Below, in pieces: positions 1 to 7,604 of a stretch of 9,670 nucleotides of DNA. The stretch covers positions 1 through 9,670 of the forward strand of contig CATPAP010000141.1 in the NCBI GenBank assembly GCA_955651875.1. The letters run 5' to 3'. This DNA comes from Candidatus Dormiibacterota bacterium. GTDB taxonomy: Bacteria > Chloroflexota > Dormibacteria > Aeolococcales > Aeolococcaceae. Made by a program: the position numbers and the translations under genes. Below the pieces are notes generated by a model. That model was not told the DNA's origin. It did no database searches and was given only the letters and a program-made list of their open reading frames with translations. Every line of letters starts with the position of its first letter. The stretch's first letter is position 1.

Positions 1-715
1 CCTGGTGACGGATGCCCCGCGGGCCGATGCAGGCGCCGCGGGCGTCGACGGCCGGGTCGGCGGCCTGGACGGCCACCTTGCTGCGCCGTCCGGCCTCGCG
101 CACGATGCCCCGCACCAGCACCTGCCCGTTGGCCACCTCGGGCACCTCCTGCTCGAGGAGAAGCCGGAGCAGCTGGGGATGGGACCGCGAGACGACCACC
201 ACCGCGTCGTGGCTGCGCCGCAGGCCCTCCAGGACCATGACCTTGAGATGGCGCCCGGGCTCGAGCTCCTCACTGGAGATCTGCTCCTCGGGCGGGAGCA
301 GCACGCGCATCTCTCCGGTCCGCAGGTACCAGACCCCGCCGGCGCGCGTGTCGACGATCGCGTCGATCAGCTCGCCACGATGGAGCGACGCCTCGCGGAG
401 CACGCGGTCCTTGCCGGCCTCCAGTAGCGCCGCCGCCACCGCGGCACGGGCGGCCTGGGCCGCCTGGCGCGGGAAGTCGGGCACCTCGACAGCGACGCGC
501 GTCTCCATGCCGTCGCGGTCGATGCGATACATGCCCCAGCTGCCCGTGAAGAGGTCGACGCGGGCGCGCACGCTGCCCTCGTCGCCGACGACGCGGCGGT
601 AGGTCTCCTCGAACGCGGACTCGAAGAGGGCGGCGAGCCGTTCGTCGCTCAGCTCGGTCGTCTCGCGCAGGGTGGCGATGGCGCCGTCGAGTGGGGTTGG
701 CGGGGGCTCGCGCAT
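1..715 (-). CDS. nusA: Transcription termination/antitermination factor NusA (5' part, runs off left edge)
   Basis: NusA binds RNA polymerase and nascent RNA and modulates pausing, termination and antitermination. The frame is open from an ATG at 715 to the window edge, giving 238 residues. The N-terminal domain (about residues 1-125) contains the LSDERLAALFESAFEETYRR segment that contacts polymerase. An S1-type RNA-binding domain follows (about 128-195, including LLPPEEQI). The KH1 domain then begins, with the signature VVSRSHPQLLRLLLEQEVPE and, just before the edge, REAGRRSKVAV and GACIGPRG. The remaining KH domains lie outside the window. The start codon is 4 bases after the rimP stop, the classic rimP-nusA arrangement, so the two are cotranscribed. 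No clear Shine-Dalgarno precedes it, which fits coupling to rimP translation. Identity is firm from the KH1 signatures; the N-terminal and S1 parts are more divergent. Confidence 0.95.
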   Translation of the reverse strand, partial: MREPPPTPLDGAIATLRETTELSDERLAALFESAFEETYRRVVGDEGSVRARVDLFTGSWGMYRIDRDGMETRVAVEVPDFPRQAAQAARAAVAAALLEAGKDRVLREASLHRGELIDAIVDTRAGGVWYLRTGEMRVLLPPEEQISSEELEPGRHLKVMVLEGLRRSHDAVVVVSRSHPQLLRLLLEQEVPEVANGQVLVRGIVREAGRRSKVAVQAADPAVDARGACIGPRGIRHQ

Positions 716-719
716 GGGC

Positions 720-1184
720 TCAGATGTCCACGACGATGCGCGCCGCGATGACGTCGCCCCGGGCGACGGTGGTGCGGCGGCGGCGGTTGCGATCGCGCGC
801 CTCGATCTCCACCCCGGCATCGTCGAGGTGGAGCAGGCGGCCCTCGACGATGAGCTCCGCGTCCCCCGAGCGGACGCGCACGTTGACGCGGCGGCCGACC
901 GCCGCGCGCCATTCCGCCTCGGTGCGCACGGGCCGCTCCGCGCCGGGTGACGACACCTCCAGCGCATAGCGCCCGGCGATGGGGTCGTAGGCGTCGAGGA
1001 CGGCGCCGACGGCGTGGGAGACGCGCTCACAGTCGTCGAGCGTCACCCCTGCGCCGGAGTCGATGACCAGGCGCAGGAGGCTGGTGCGACCCGGCCGCCA
1101 CTGCAGGTCGACGAGGTCGAGTCCGAGGTGGCGCAGCGAGGGCTGGACGAGCTCGGTCAGGTGATCCGTCGAGACCGTATTCAT
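720..1184 (-). CDS. rimP: Ribosome maturation factor RimP
   Basis: RimP (formerly YhbC/P15a) assists maturation of the 30S ribosomal subunit in the cytoplasm. The protein is 154 residues from the ATG at 1184, normal for the family. The N-terminal alpha/beta domain opens with LVQPSLRHLGLDLVDLQW. The family signature YALEVSSPGAERPV is near residues 81-94, and the C-terminal beta-barrel follows (GRRVNVRV to the end). The start is uncertain. An in-frame GTG at 1205 overlaps the secDF stop as GTGA, would add seven residues and matches the overlap habit of this operon; a GGAGGG at 1219-1224 lies about 13 bases upstream of it, rather far. The ATG at 1184 leaves a 17-base gap after secDF and has no good Shine-Dalgarno, but gives the more usual N-terminal length. 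Function and neighbour (nusA) agree. Confidence 0.94.
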   Translation of the reverse strand: MNTVSTDHLTELVQPSLRHLGLDLVDLQWRPGRTSLLRLVIDSGAGVTLDDCERVSHAVGAVLDAYDPIAGRYALEVSSPGAERPVRTEAEWRAAVGRRVNVRVRSGDAELIVEGRLLHLDDAGVEIEARDRNRRRRTTVARGDVIAARIVVDI

Positions 1185-1201
1185 GTGTTCAGGCAGGTGC
1201 G

Positions 1202-3661
1202 TCACGCCGCGCGAGCCACCCTCCGCTGCGATCCCGGCGGCGGTTCGCCGGCGCGCATCGCCGAGGCCTTCTGCCACGCGACGAGCAGCGTGCTGGCGTT
1301 GAAGATCGAGCTGTACGTGCCGGTCACGATGCCGATGAGCAGCGCGAGCACGAAGCCGGTGATCGTGGAGCCGCCGAAGAGCACCAGTGCGAGGAGGACG
1401 AAGACGACCGTCAGGGACGTGTTCAGCGAGCGCGTCATGGTCTGCACGGTCGAGAGGTTGATGACCTGGTCGAAGGTGAGCCGCGGCCCGTAGCGCAGGT
1501 TCTCGCGGACGCGGTCGAACACGACGATGGTGTCGTGGATGGAGAACGCGACCGACGTCAGGATCGCGGTGACGAACAGCGTGTCCACCTCACCGAGGGG
1601 GGTGAAGTGGCCGAGGATCGCCCAGATCCCGGCCAGCACGAAGACGTCGTGGAGCAGCTTGAAGAAGGCACAGGCGGAGAATCGCCACGCGGAGATGGCG
1701 CGCTGGCGCCGGAACGCGAGGGCCAGGTAGACGGCGATCAGGGCCGAGGCCACGAGGATGAGGATGACCGCGCTCTGCACCAAGCCCGACGCGACGCTCG
1801 GCCCGATGAATTGTTCCTGGATGTCGGGATTGTGCGTGCGGGCGTCGGTGGGGATGCCGTAGGCGTTGTTGAGCGCCGTTTGCACCGCCTGCACCGGGTC
1901 CCTGCCGCCCGAAGCCGTACCCGGCAGGAAGCTGATCTCGTAGCGGTTGCCCGACTGGCCCTGCACCTGAGGCTCGAGGTTGCCGATGGCCGACTTCACG
2001 GTGTTCGCGACCTGCGCCTGTGTGGTCGGATGCACCAGGCCGACGTCGATCTTGTAGCCTCCGCGGAAGTCGAGACCGAGCCGGAACCCCCAGAACAGGA
2101 TCGCCAGGATCCCGGGGATGATGATCGCCAGCGAACCCGCGAAGTACAGGTTGCGTGAACGGACGATGTCGAAGCGGCCGCCGGGCGGCTGCTCTTCGTA
2201 CTCCTCGTGAATCTCGGTGTACAGCGTGGGATTTCGACCCAACCGGTAGCGCAGCGCCCCGGCGAGCAGCGCGCGCGTGACCGTCACTGCGCTGAAGAAG
2301 CTGACCGCGACCCCGACACCGAGCGTGATGGCGAATCCGCGGACGACGCTCGTGCCCAGCAGCGCGAGCACGACGCAGGCGATGATGGTCGACACGTTGC
2401 TGTCGCGGATGGCGGGGAACGCCCGCTTGAAACCGGTGTCGACCGCCGGTCCGACGCTGCGTCCGTGGCGTAATTCATCGCGGGTTCGTTCGAAGATGAG
2501 TACATTGGCGTCGACGGCCATACCCACGCTGAGGACGAACCCCGCGAGGCCCGCCAGTGTCACCGTGACCGGGATGAGCTTGTACAAGGCCAGCACGATG
2601 GCACCGTAGGCAAGCAGTGCGACGAACGCCAGGAATCCCGGGAAACGGTAGTACCCGATCATGAAGAGGACGATGATCAGCAGACCCACGGCTCCGGCGA
2701 TGACGCTGCGCTGCACCGTCTGCTGTCCCAGCGTTGCACTCACCTCGTTGCTCTGAACCGTGGCGATCTCGGCGGGCAGCGCGCCGGCGGAGATCTCACT
2801 GGCCAGAGCCTGCGCCTGCGCGCTCGTGAAGTTGCCGGTGATCTGTGTCTTGTTGCTCGACGCCCCCTGGACATTCGGGGCTGTGATCACCTCGTTGTCG
2901 AGGAAGATCGCCACTCGGTTCAGCGGTGACGACGCACCGGCGTTGAACGCGGTCGTGGTCACCTTGTTCCACTCGGTCGCGCCGGCCTCGTTGAAGGTGA
3001 TGTTGACGGCGATCTGCCCTGACTGATCGGTGCCGACGTCTGCCGCCTGGACGTCACTGGCGTCCAGCGCGTCGTCGATCTTCCAGTGGTAGCCCGACTG
3101 GTAGAACTGGCTGTTGGCGAACTGCTTGACGTCGAAGAGGTTCTCCTGGTCCGTGAGGAACTGCGGGTCGTTCGGGTTGGGGGCGCGCGGCACCGCTGTC
3201 GCGAAGTGCAGCTTGGCGGTCGTGCCGACCGTGGCTCGCGCCTGGTCGAGGCCCACGCCTGGTAGCTGGATGAGGATCTGGTCGGCTCCCTGCGGGGCCA
3301 CAGCGGCCTCGGACACGCCGAGCCCATTGACACGGCCCTGCAGCAGGGGAATGGTCTTGTCACGGGCGTCGCTGACGCTCTGTCCCTTGGGGCCGTTGCG
3401 GCAGTCCACCGCAGGCGGATCGTTGAGCCCGTGACACACCTCCACGACCAGCTCGGTGCCACCCTGGAGGTCGAGCCCCCTGACGATGGTGATCGGATGG
3501 CCGGCGATGGTGGGCACGCTCGTCAGCTTGGTGCCCAGCGGTTGGTGCACGACGACGTACCGGTAGAAGAGGCTGTAGCCGTCGATGAACAGCGCGCCGA
3601 GCACGATGAGAACGACGATGACGAGGCGCACACGGGTGACGCGAAGGAAGAAATCAGCCAC
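1202..3661 (-). CDS. secDF: Fused protein translocase subunit SecDF
   Basis: SecDF is an inner-membrane RND-type motor that uses the proton gradient to pull secreted proteins out of SecYEG. The chain is 819 residues from a GTG at 3661 and joins SecD (about 1-475) to SecF (about 495-819). SecD shows TM1 (about 11-30), the GLDLQGGTEL motif (62-71), the RVNGLGVSE motif (110-118), a large extracytoplasmic P1 region, then five TM helices from about 320 to 466. The conserved charged site is in MAVDANVLIFERTRDE (Asp384). SecF starts with a TM at about 507-525, then GLDFRGG (529-535), and ends with five TM helices including SIHDTIVVFDRVRENLR (Asp710). Twelve TM segments in total match known SecDF fusions. 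GTG was chosen because the membrane anchor starts right after it and no other start fits; it overlaps tgt by 8 bases. No Shine-Dalgarno is visible. Two cysteines (76 and 87) flank a short insertion after the first motif. Confidence 0.96.
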   Translation of the reverse strand: MADFFLRVTRVRLVIVVLIVLGALFIDGYSLFYRYVVVHQPLGTKLTSVPTIAGHPITIVRGLDLQGGTELVVEVCHGLNDPPAVDCRNGPKGQSVSDARDKTIPLLQGRVNGLGVSEAAVAPQGADQILIQLPGVGLDQARATVGTTAKLHFATAVPRAPNPNDPQFLTDQENLFDVKQFANSQFYQSGYHWKIDDALDASDVQAADVGTDQSGQIAVNITFNEAGATEWNKVTTTAFNAGASSPLNRVAIFLDNEVITAPNVQGASSNKTQITGNFTSAQAQALASEISAGALPAEIATVQSNEVSATLGQQTVQRSVIAGAVGLLIIVLFMIGYYRFPGFLAFVALLAYGAIVLALYKLIPVTVTLAGLAGFVLSVGMAVDANVLIFERTRDELRHGRSVGPAVDTGFKRAFPAIRDSNVSTIIACVVLALLGTSVVRGFAITLGVGVAVSFFSAVTVTRALLAGALRYRLGRNPTLYTEIHEEYEEQPPGGRFDIVRSRNLYFAGSLAIIIPGILAILFWGFRLGLDFRGGYKIDVGLVHPTTQAQVANTVKSAIGNLEPQVQGQSGNRYEISFLPGTASGGRDPVQAVQTALNNAYGIPTDARTHNPDIQEQFIGPSVASGLVQSAVILILVASALIAVYLALAFRRQRAISAWRFSACAFFKLLHDVFVLAGIWAILGHFTPLGEVDTLFVTAILTSVAFSIHDTIVVFDRVRENLRYGPRLTFDQVINLSTVQTMTRSLNTSLTVVFVLLALVLFGGSTITGFVLALLIGIVTGTYSSIFNASTLLVAWQKASAMRAGEPPPGSQRRVARAA

Positions 3662-4856
3662 GACGGCCGAGTGTACCCGGGATCTGCGCAGATCCGGCCG
3701 GGGGCGATGCGTACGGTGGCGAAACTGAATCGTCGAGCTCGGATCCGCTCGCATCCGCACCGCGCAGCCGCGCCTCCGTCGTGGCCCGGAACGACTCGAA
3801 GCCGCCGCGGCCGATGGCGTTGCGGGCCCCGGCCATGAGCGCGCTGAGATGGGCGACGTTGTGCAGGCTGAGCAAGCGGTGGCCGAGGATCTCGCCGGCC
3901 GCGAAGAGGTGGCGGAGGTAGGCGCGCGAGAAGCGCCGGCACGCCGGGCACGGACAACCCTCGACAAGAGGGCGCAGGTCGTCGCGGAATGCGGCACGGC
4001 GCAGCACCAGACGGCCGTCCGGCGTCATGGCGGCGCCGGTGCGCGCCAGCCGGGTGGGCGCGACACAGTCGAACATGTCGATCCCAAGGGCGACCATGGC
4101 GAGCAGCTCGTTGTCGGTGCCGAGACCCATGAAGTACCGCGGCCGGTCGTCGGGCAGCTCGGCGACGGACGTCGCAGTCATCGCCTCCATGAGGTCGACC
4201 GGCTCGCCCACGGACAGGCCGCCCACGGCGATGCCGTCGAAATCGAGGCTCGCGATCTTCCGCGCAGACGCCGCCCGCGCCGACGCATCGAAGCCACCCT
4301 GGCAGATGCCGAAGAGGAGTCGGTCGCCGCCGGGATGGACCTCCCGGCAGCGCGCCGCCCAGCGATGGGTGCGCGCGGTGGCGGCGAGGGCCGTGGTCGC
4401 GTCGCTGCCCCATGCCACAGGCTGGTCGAGGCACATGACGATGTCGCCGCCCAGCCGCGCCTGGAGGCCCACCGCATCCTCGGGCGAGACGCGCAGGCGG
4501 GTGCCGTCGTACGGCGAGACGAAGGTGGCAGCGTCCTCGTCGACGGCGGTCACGCGGCTGAGGCTGACCAGCTGGAAACCGCCGCTGTCGGTCAGGATGG
4601 GCCCCTGCCAGCCCATGAACGAGTGCAGGCCGCCGGCGCGCTCGATGAGGTCGACACCGGGGCGCAGCGCGAGGTGGTACGCGTTGCAGAGCACGATGTC
4701 CGCGCCACACGCGCGCACCTCGTCGGGGTCGAGCGACTTCACCGTGGCGTGTGTGCCCACCGGCATGAACGCCGGGGTGCGCACCTCACCGTGGGCGGTG
4801 CGCAGCCGGCCGGTGCGCGCCGCGCCGTCGCGTCCGTCGACGGTCAGCGCGCTCAT
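3654..4856 (-). CDS. tgt: tRNA-guanine transglycosylase Tgt (queuosine pathway)
   Basis: Bacterial Tgt exchanges guanine-34 of GUN anticodons for preQ1, the base that QueA later extends. The protein is 400 residues from an ATG at 4856 that overlaps the queA stop as ATGA. The TIM-barrel motifs are present: TDSGGFQ (Asp90), FGICQGG (Gln186), VGGLSVGEP (211-219) and GIDMFDCVAPTR (258-269) with the presumed nucleophile Asp. The zinc site is complete: Cys301, Cys303, Cys306 and His332 in CPCPAC and LSLHN. The base-recognition loop, usually FDEC, reads LDQPV (143-147), so the Glu and Cys after the Asp are replaced. Conserved sequence ends near GGFESF (351-356). A further 44 or so residues, rich in Ser, Pro, Gly and Ala, have no counterpart I recognise, and their coding sequence contains a 16-bp palindrome just before secDF. 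Confidence 0.95.
   Translation of the reverse strand: MSALTVDGRDGAARTGRLRTAHGEVRTPAFMPVGTHATVKSLDPDEVRACGADIVLCNAYHLALRPGVDLIERAGGLHSFMGWQGPILTDSGGFQLVSLSRVTAVDEDAATFVSPYDGTRLRVSPEDAVGLQARLGGDIVMCLDQPVAWGSDATTALAATARTHRWAARCREVHPGGDRLLFGICQGGFDASARAASARKIASLDFDGIAVGGLSVGEPVDLMEAMTATSVAELPDDRPRYFMGLGTDNELLAMVALGIDMFDCVAPTRLARTGAAMTPDGRLVLRRAAFRDDLRPLVEGCPCPACRRFSRAYLRHLFAAGEILGHRLLSLHNVAHLSALMAGARNAIGRGGFESFRATTEARLRGADASGSELDDSVSPPYASPPAGSAQIPGTLGRRG
3680..3695. repeat. 16-bp perfect palindrome at the tgt/secDF junction
   Basis: GGATCTGCGCAGATCC is a perfect palindrome inside the last codons of tgt, 18 bases before the secDF GTG. As RNA it can form a 6-bp stem with a GCGC loop; as DNA it could be a dimeric regulator site. 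The sequence TACACT (3675-3670 on the minus strand) lies directly after it and 8 bases before the GTG, the spacing expected of a -10 element for a leaderless transcript. No good -35 box accompanies it. Confidence 0.5.
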
Positions 4857-5938
4857 GCCGCGGAGCCCTGTCGCCAGCAGAGCATGCAGTCACCGAAGCT
4901 GAGGAATCGGTAGCCGCCGGCGAGCGCGTGGGCGTAGGCCCGTCGCCAGCCCTCAGCCCCGATGAACGAGGCGAGCAGGACGAGCAGCGAGGAGCGCGGC
5001 TGGTGGAAGTTGGTGAGCAGCCCGTCGACGATCGCGAAGCGATGACCCGCGGTGATGAACAGCTCCGTGGACTGGGTGCCGGGGCGCAGCCGCCCACTCG
5101 CATCCACGTGCGACTCGAGGGTGCGCACCACGGTGGTGCCGACGGCGACCACCCGGCCACCCTGGCTGTGCGCCTCCTCGATGCGGTCGACCGTCGCGGT
5201 GGGCAGGGTGCAGCGCTCGGCGTGCATCCGATGGCTGCGCACGTCTGCCGCGGTGATGGGTGCGAAGGTGCCGAGGCCGACGTCGAGCTGCAGCGTGGTC
5301 CATCCGATGCCGTGCGCGGCGAGCGCGTCGTGGACCGCTGGCGTGAAGTGCAGCCCCGCGGTCGGGGCCGCCGCCGAGGTCGCCTGGCCGGCAGCGTAGA
5401 CCGTCTGGTACCGCTCAGGGTCGGCGAGCCGAACATGGATGTACGGCGGCAGCGGTGCCTCGCCGGCGGTGGCGATGGCGCGCTCGATGTCGCCGGCGGT
5501 CGACAGCCTGACGATCCGCGCGCCGGCATGCCCGGCGGCCGAACCTTCGACGCTCAGGTGCAGCCCGGCAGTAGCGGTGATGCGCGCACCCTCGTGCAGG
5601 CGCCGCCCGGGGCGCACCAGAGCCGTGTAGCGGTCGCCGTCGAGCCGTTCGAGGAGGAGCACCTCGGCGGGACCGCCGTCGTCCCTGCGCCCGTTTAGGC
5701 GCGCCGCCCGAACCCGCGTGTCGTTGGCGACGAGAAGGTCACCGGGACGGAGCAGGCCGGGGAGGTCGGTGAAGGCATGGTCGGCGAGGGTGCTGTCCAG
5801 CCCCAGGTGAAGCAGCCGCGACGAGTCGCGCTGCTTGAGCGGCGCCTGCGCGATGCGCTCGGGTGGGAGCGCGTACTCGAACTGTTCGAGGCTCCATGCC
5901 GGCGCGCGGCCGCGGATCTGCGCGGGGACCATCGCCAT
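4853..5938 (-). CDS. queA: S-adenosylmethionine:tRNA ribosyltransferase-isomerase QueA
   Basis: QueA transfers and isomerises the ribosyl group of S-adenosylmethionine onto preQ1-modified tRNA, giving epoxyqueuosine. The product is 361 residues from the ATG at 5938, normal for the family. Signatures in order: FEYALPPERIAQ and RDSSRLL near the N-terminus, VANDTRVRAARL, the APTAGLHFT motif, LDVGLGTFAPI, VGTTVVRTLES, TELFITAGHRF and VDGLLTNFHQP, and the C-terminal YRFLSFGDCML. A second in-frame ATG at 5932 is an equally possible start two residues on. The gene begins 8 bases after the ruvB stop and its stop overlaps the tgt start, so it is coupled to both. The frame is also open upstream of 5938, but that stretch overlaps ruvB and shows nothing of the family. 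No strong Shine-Dalgarno is seen. Confidence 0.97.
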   Translation of the reverse strand: MAMVPAQIRGRAPAWSLEQFEYALPPERIAQAPLKQRDSSRLLHLGLDSTLADHAFTDLPGLLRPGDLLVANDTRVRAARLNGRRDDGGPAEVLLLERLDGDRYTALVRPGRRLHEGARITATAGLHLSVEGSAAGHAGARIVRLSTAGDIERAIATAGEAPLPPYIHVRLADPERYQTVYAAGQATSAAAPTAGLHFTPAVHDALAAHGIGWTTLQLDVGLGTFAPITAADVRSHRMHAERCTLPTATVDRIEEAHSQGGRVVAVGTTVVRTLESHVDASGRLRPGTQSTELFITAGHRFAIVDGLLTNFHQPRSSLLVLLASFIGAEGWRRAYAHALAGGYRFLSFGDCMLCWRQGSAA

Positions 5939-5946
5939 GGCGGTGA

Positions 5947-6990
5947 CTATGCGAAGAGCGAGGGCTGGGTGTCGCCCGCTCCGACGGTCCCTGCCGGGAC
6001 TGGCAAACCGAGATGGTCGTACGCGCGCGCCGTCGGGACGCGCCCACGCGGCGTGCGGGCGAGCATCCCGAGCCTGATGAGGTAGGGCTCGACGACGTCC
6101 TCGATGGTCTCGGGCTCCTCCTGCACGCTGACCGCGATGGTCTGCGCACCGACGGGGTGGCCACGCAGCGGTCCGCACAGCGCGGCGAGCACACGGCGGT
6201 CCATCTCGTCGAGGCCAGCGGCGTCGATGCCGAGCATGTCGAGCGCGGCCGTCGCGGCTGCGACATCGATGTGGCCGGCGGCGCGCACCTGGGCGTAGTC
6301 GCGGGCGCGGCGCAGCAGCCGGTTGGCAACGCGCGGCGTGCCGCGCGAGCGCGATGCGAGCAGCGCCGCACCCTCGTCGTCGATGGCGATCTTCATCAGG
6401 CGCGCGCTGCGCCGGATGATGTCGGTGAGCTCGCCGACGTCGTAGTAGTCGATGCGAAAGGTGACCCCAAACCGGTCGCGAAGCGGGCCGCCGAGCGCAC
6501 CGGCGCGGGTGGTGGCGGCGATCACCGTGAAGCGGTTGAGGCTCAATCGCAGGGTCTGTGCTCCGGCGCCGCGCCCGGCGACGAAGTCGAACGCGAGGTC
6601 CTCCATGGCCGGGTACAGCGCTTCCTCGACCGCGTGGTTGAGGCGATGAACCTCGTCGATGAAGAAGACGTCGCGGTCGTTCAGCGAGGTGAGGATCGAG
6701 GCGAGCATGCCCTGGTGCTCGAGCGCGGGCCCGGAGGTGAGCCGTGCCTGCACACCCATCTCGGGGGCGATGATCTGCGCGAGGGTGGTCTTCCCGAGCC
6801 CGGGCGGTCCGTACAGAAGGATGTGGTCGATGGGCTCGCCTCGTCCGCGGGCGGCCTCGACAAGCACGCGGACCTGCTCGTGGATGCCCGCCTGCCCGAC
6901 AAAGTCATCGAGCCGCTGGGGGCGGAGCGCGATCTCGGCAGCGTGCTCCTCCTCCACCTCGAGCGGGGTGACGACGCGGGGCTCGTCCAT
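5947..6990 (-). CDS. ruvB: Holliday junction branch-migration ATPase RuvB
   Basis: RuvB forms hexameric AAA+ rings that pump DNA through a RuvA-bound Holliday junction during recombinational repair. The protein is 347 residues, normal length. After the N-terminal LRPQRLDDFVGQ box come Walker A GPPGLGKTT (61-69), Walker B VFFIDEVHRL (108-117), sensor 1 AATTRAG (158-164) and the arginine-finger region PLRDRFG (169-175). The AAA+ lid follows, then the C-terminal winged helix with LRGHPVGAQTIA and EEPETIEDVVEPYLI. The ATG at 6990 overlaps the ruvA stop as ATGA, so RuvA and RuvB synthesis is coupled, as suits a complex. Small departures from the consensus (LSL and AATTR around sensor 1) leave all catalytic positions intact. 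Confidence 0.98.
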   Translation of the reverse strand: MDEPRVVTPLEVEEEHAAEIALRPQRLDDFVGQAGIHEQVRVLVEAARGRGEPIDHILLYGPPGLGKTTLAQIIAPEMGVQARLTSGPALEHQGMLASILTSLNDRDVFFIDEVHRLNHAVEEALYPAMEDLAFDFVAGRGAGAQTLRLSLNRFTVIAATTRAGALGGPLRDRFGVTFRIDYYDVGELTDIIRRSARLMKIAIDDEGAALLASRSRGTPRVANRLLRRARDYAQVRAAGHIDVAAATAALDMLGIDAAGLDEMDRRVLAALCGPLRGHPVGAQTIAVSVQEEPETIEDVVEPYLIRLGMLARTPRGRVPTARAYDHLGLPVPAGTVGAGDTQPSLFA

Positions 6991-7604
6991 CAGCCGGCCG
7001 CCACCATGTCGAGGCGGCGCAGCGCCGCGGCGACGAGCGCGGCGACGTCGAGCGGCTCGGTGCCGGCGCCGACCGCCGACTTGACGGCGTCGCGCGCGGC
7101 ATTCTCGCGAAAGCCCATGGTGGCGAGCCCTTCCACGGCGGCGCGGATCGCCCGCTCGGCGGCCGCCTCGATGGGCGTGGCGGTGTCGCCGGGAAGCGCG
7201 AGCCCGTCGAGCTTGTCGCGCAGCTCCAGCACCACCCGCTCTGCGGTCTTGGCGCCGATGCCCGGGACGGTCGCGACCATGGCGGCGTCACCGCTGCGCA
7301 GCGCGCGGACCATGGTGGCGAGGTCGGCGCGTCCCAGGATGCCAAGCGCGGCCTTGGGACCGATACGCTCGACGGCGATGAGCAGGCGGAACAGACGCAG
7401 CTCCTCGACGCTGGTGAAGCCGTACAGGCGGATGGCGTCGGCGCTCACCGACGTGTGCACATGGACGGTGATCTGCCCGGTGACGCCGTGCAGCGCGACG
7501 GCGGTGCGGAGGTGGCACTGGACCGCGTAGCCCACACCGTTGACGTCAAGGGTGACCAGATCGTCCTCGACGGCGGCGACGGTGCCGCGCAGCAGCGCGA
7601 TCAT
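6990..7604 (-). CDS. ruvA: Holliday junction DNA-binding subunit RuvA
   Basis: RuvA tetramers hold the four-way junction in a square-planar form and load RuvB. The protein is 204 residues, typical. Domain I is an OB fold starting MIALLRGTVAAVE and including NGVGYAVQC. Domain II carries two helix-hairpin-helix motifs, at about 76-88 (VERIGPKAALGIL) and about 111-122 (VPGIGAKTAERV). Domain III, the RuvB-contacting three-helix bundle, is the last 50 or so residues (LATMGFRENAARDAV onward), after a flexible linker near 135-150. The start ATG overlaps the ruvC stop (ATGA), with a modest purine-rich GGTGG upstream. Confidence 0.97.
   Translation of the reverse strand: MIALLRGTVAAVEDDLVTLDVNGVGYAVQCHLRTAVALHGVTGQITVHVHTSVSADAIRLYGFTSVEELRLFRLLIAVERIGPKAALGILGRADLATMVRALRSGDAAMVATVPGIGAKTAERVVLELRDKLDGLALPGDTATPIEAAAERAIRAAVEGLATMGFRENAARDAVKSAVGAGTEPLDVAALVAAALRRLDMVAAG

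Noticed and set aside
3662..3997. N-terminal extension of the secDF frame
   Set aside because: The frame is open back to 3997 but overlaps the conserved zinc-binding end of tgt. The added residues are Arg/Ser/Ala-rich with no SecD character.
3849..4913. 354-codon plus-strand open frame opposite tgt
   Set aside because: It lies entirely antisense to tgt and the end of queA, with Arg/Ala/Gly-rich composition typical of a shadow frame and no family motif.
6013..7530. 505-codon open frame on the plus strand opposite ruvB and ruvA
   Set aside because: It is antisense to two certain genes, has no recognisable domain and reflects the scarcity of stop codons in GC-rich DNA.
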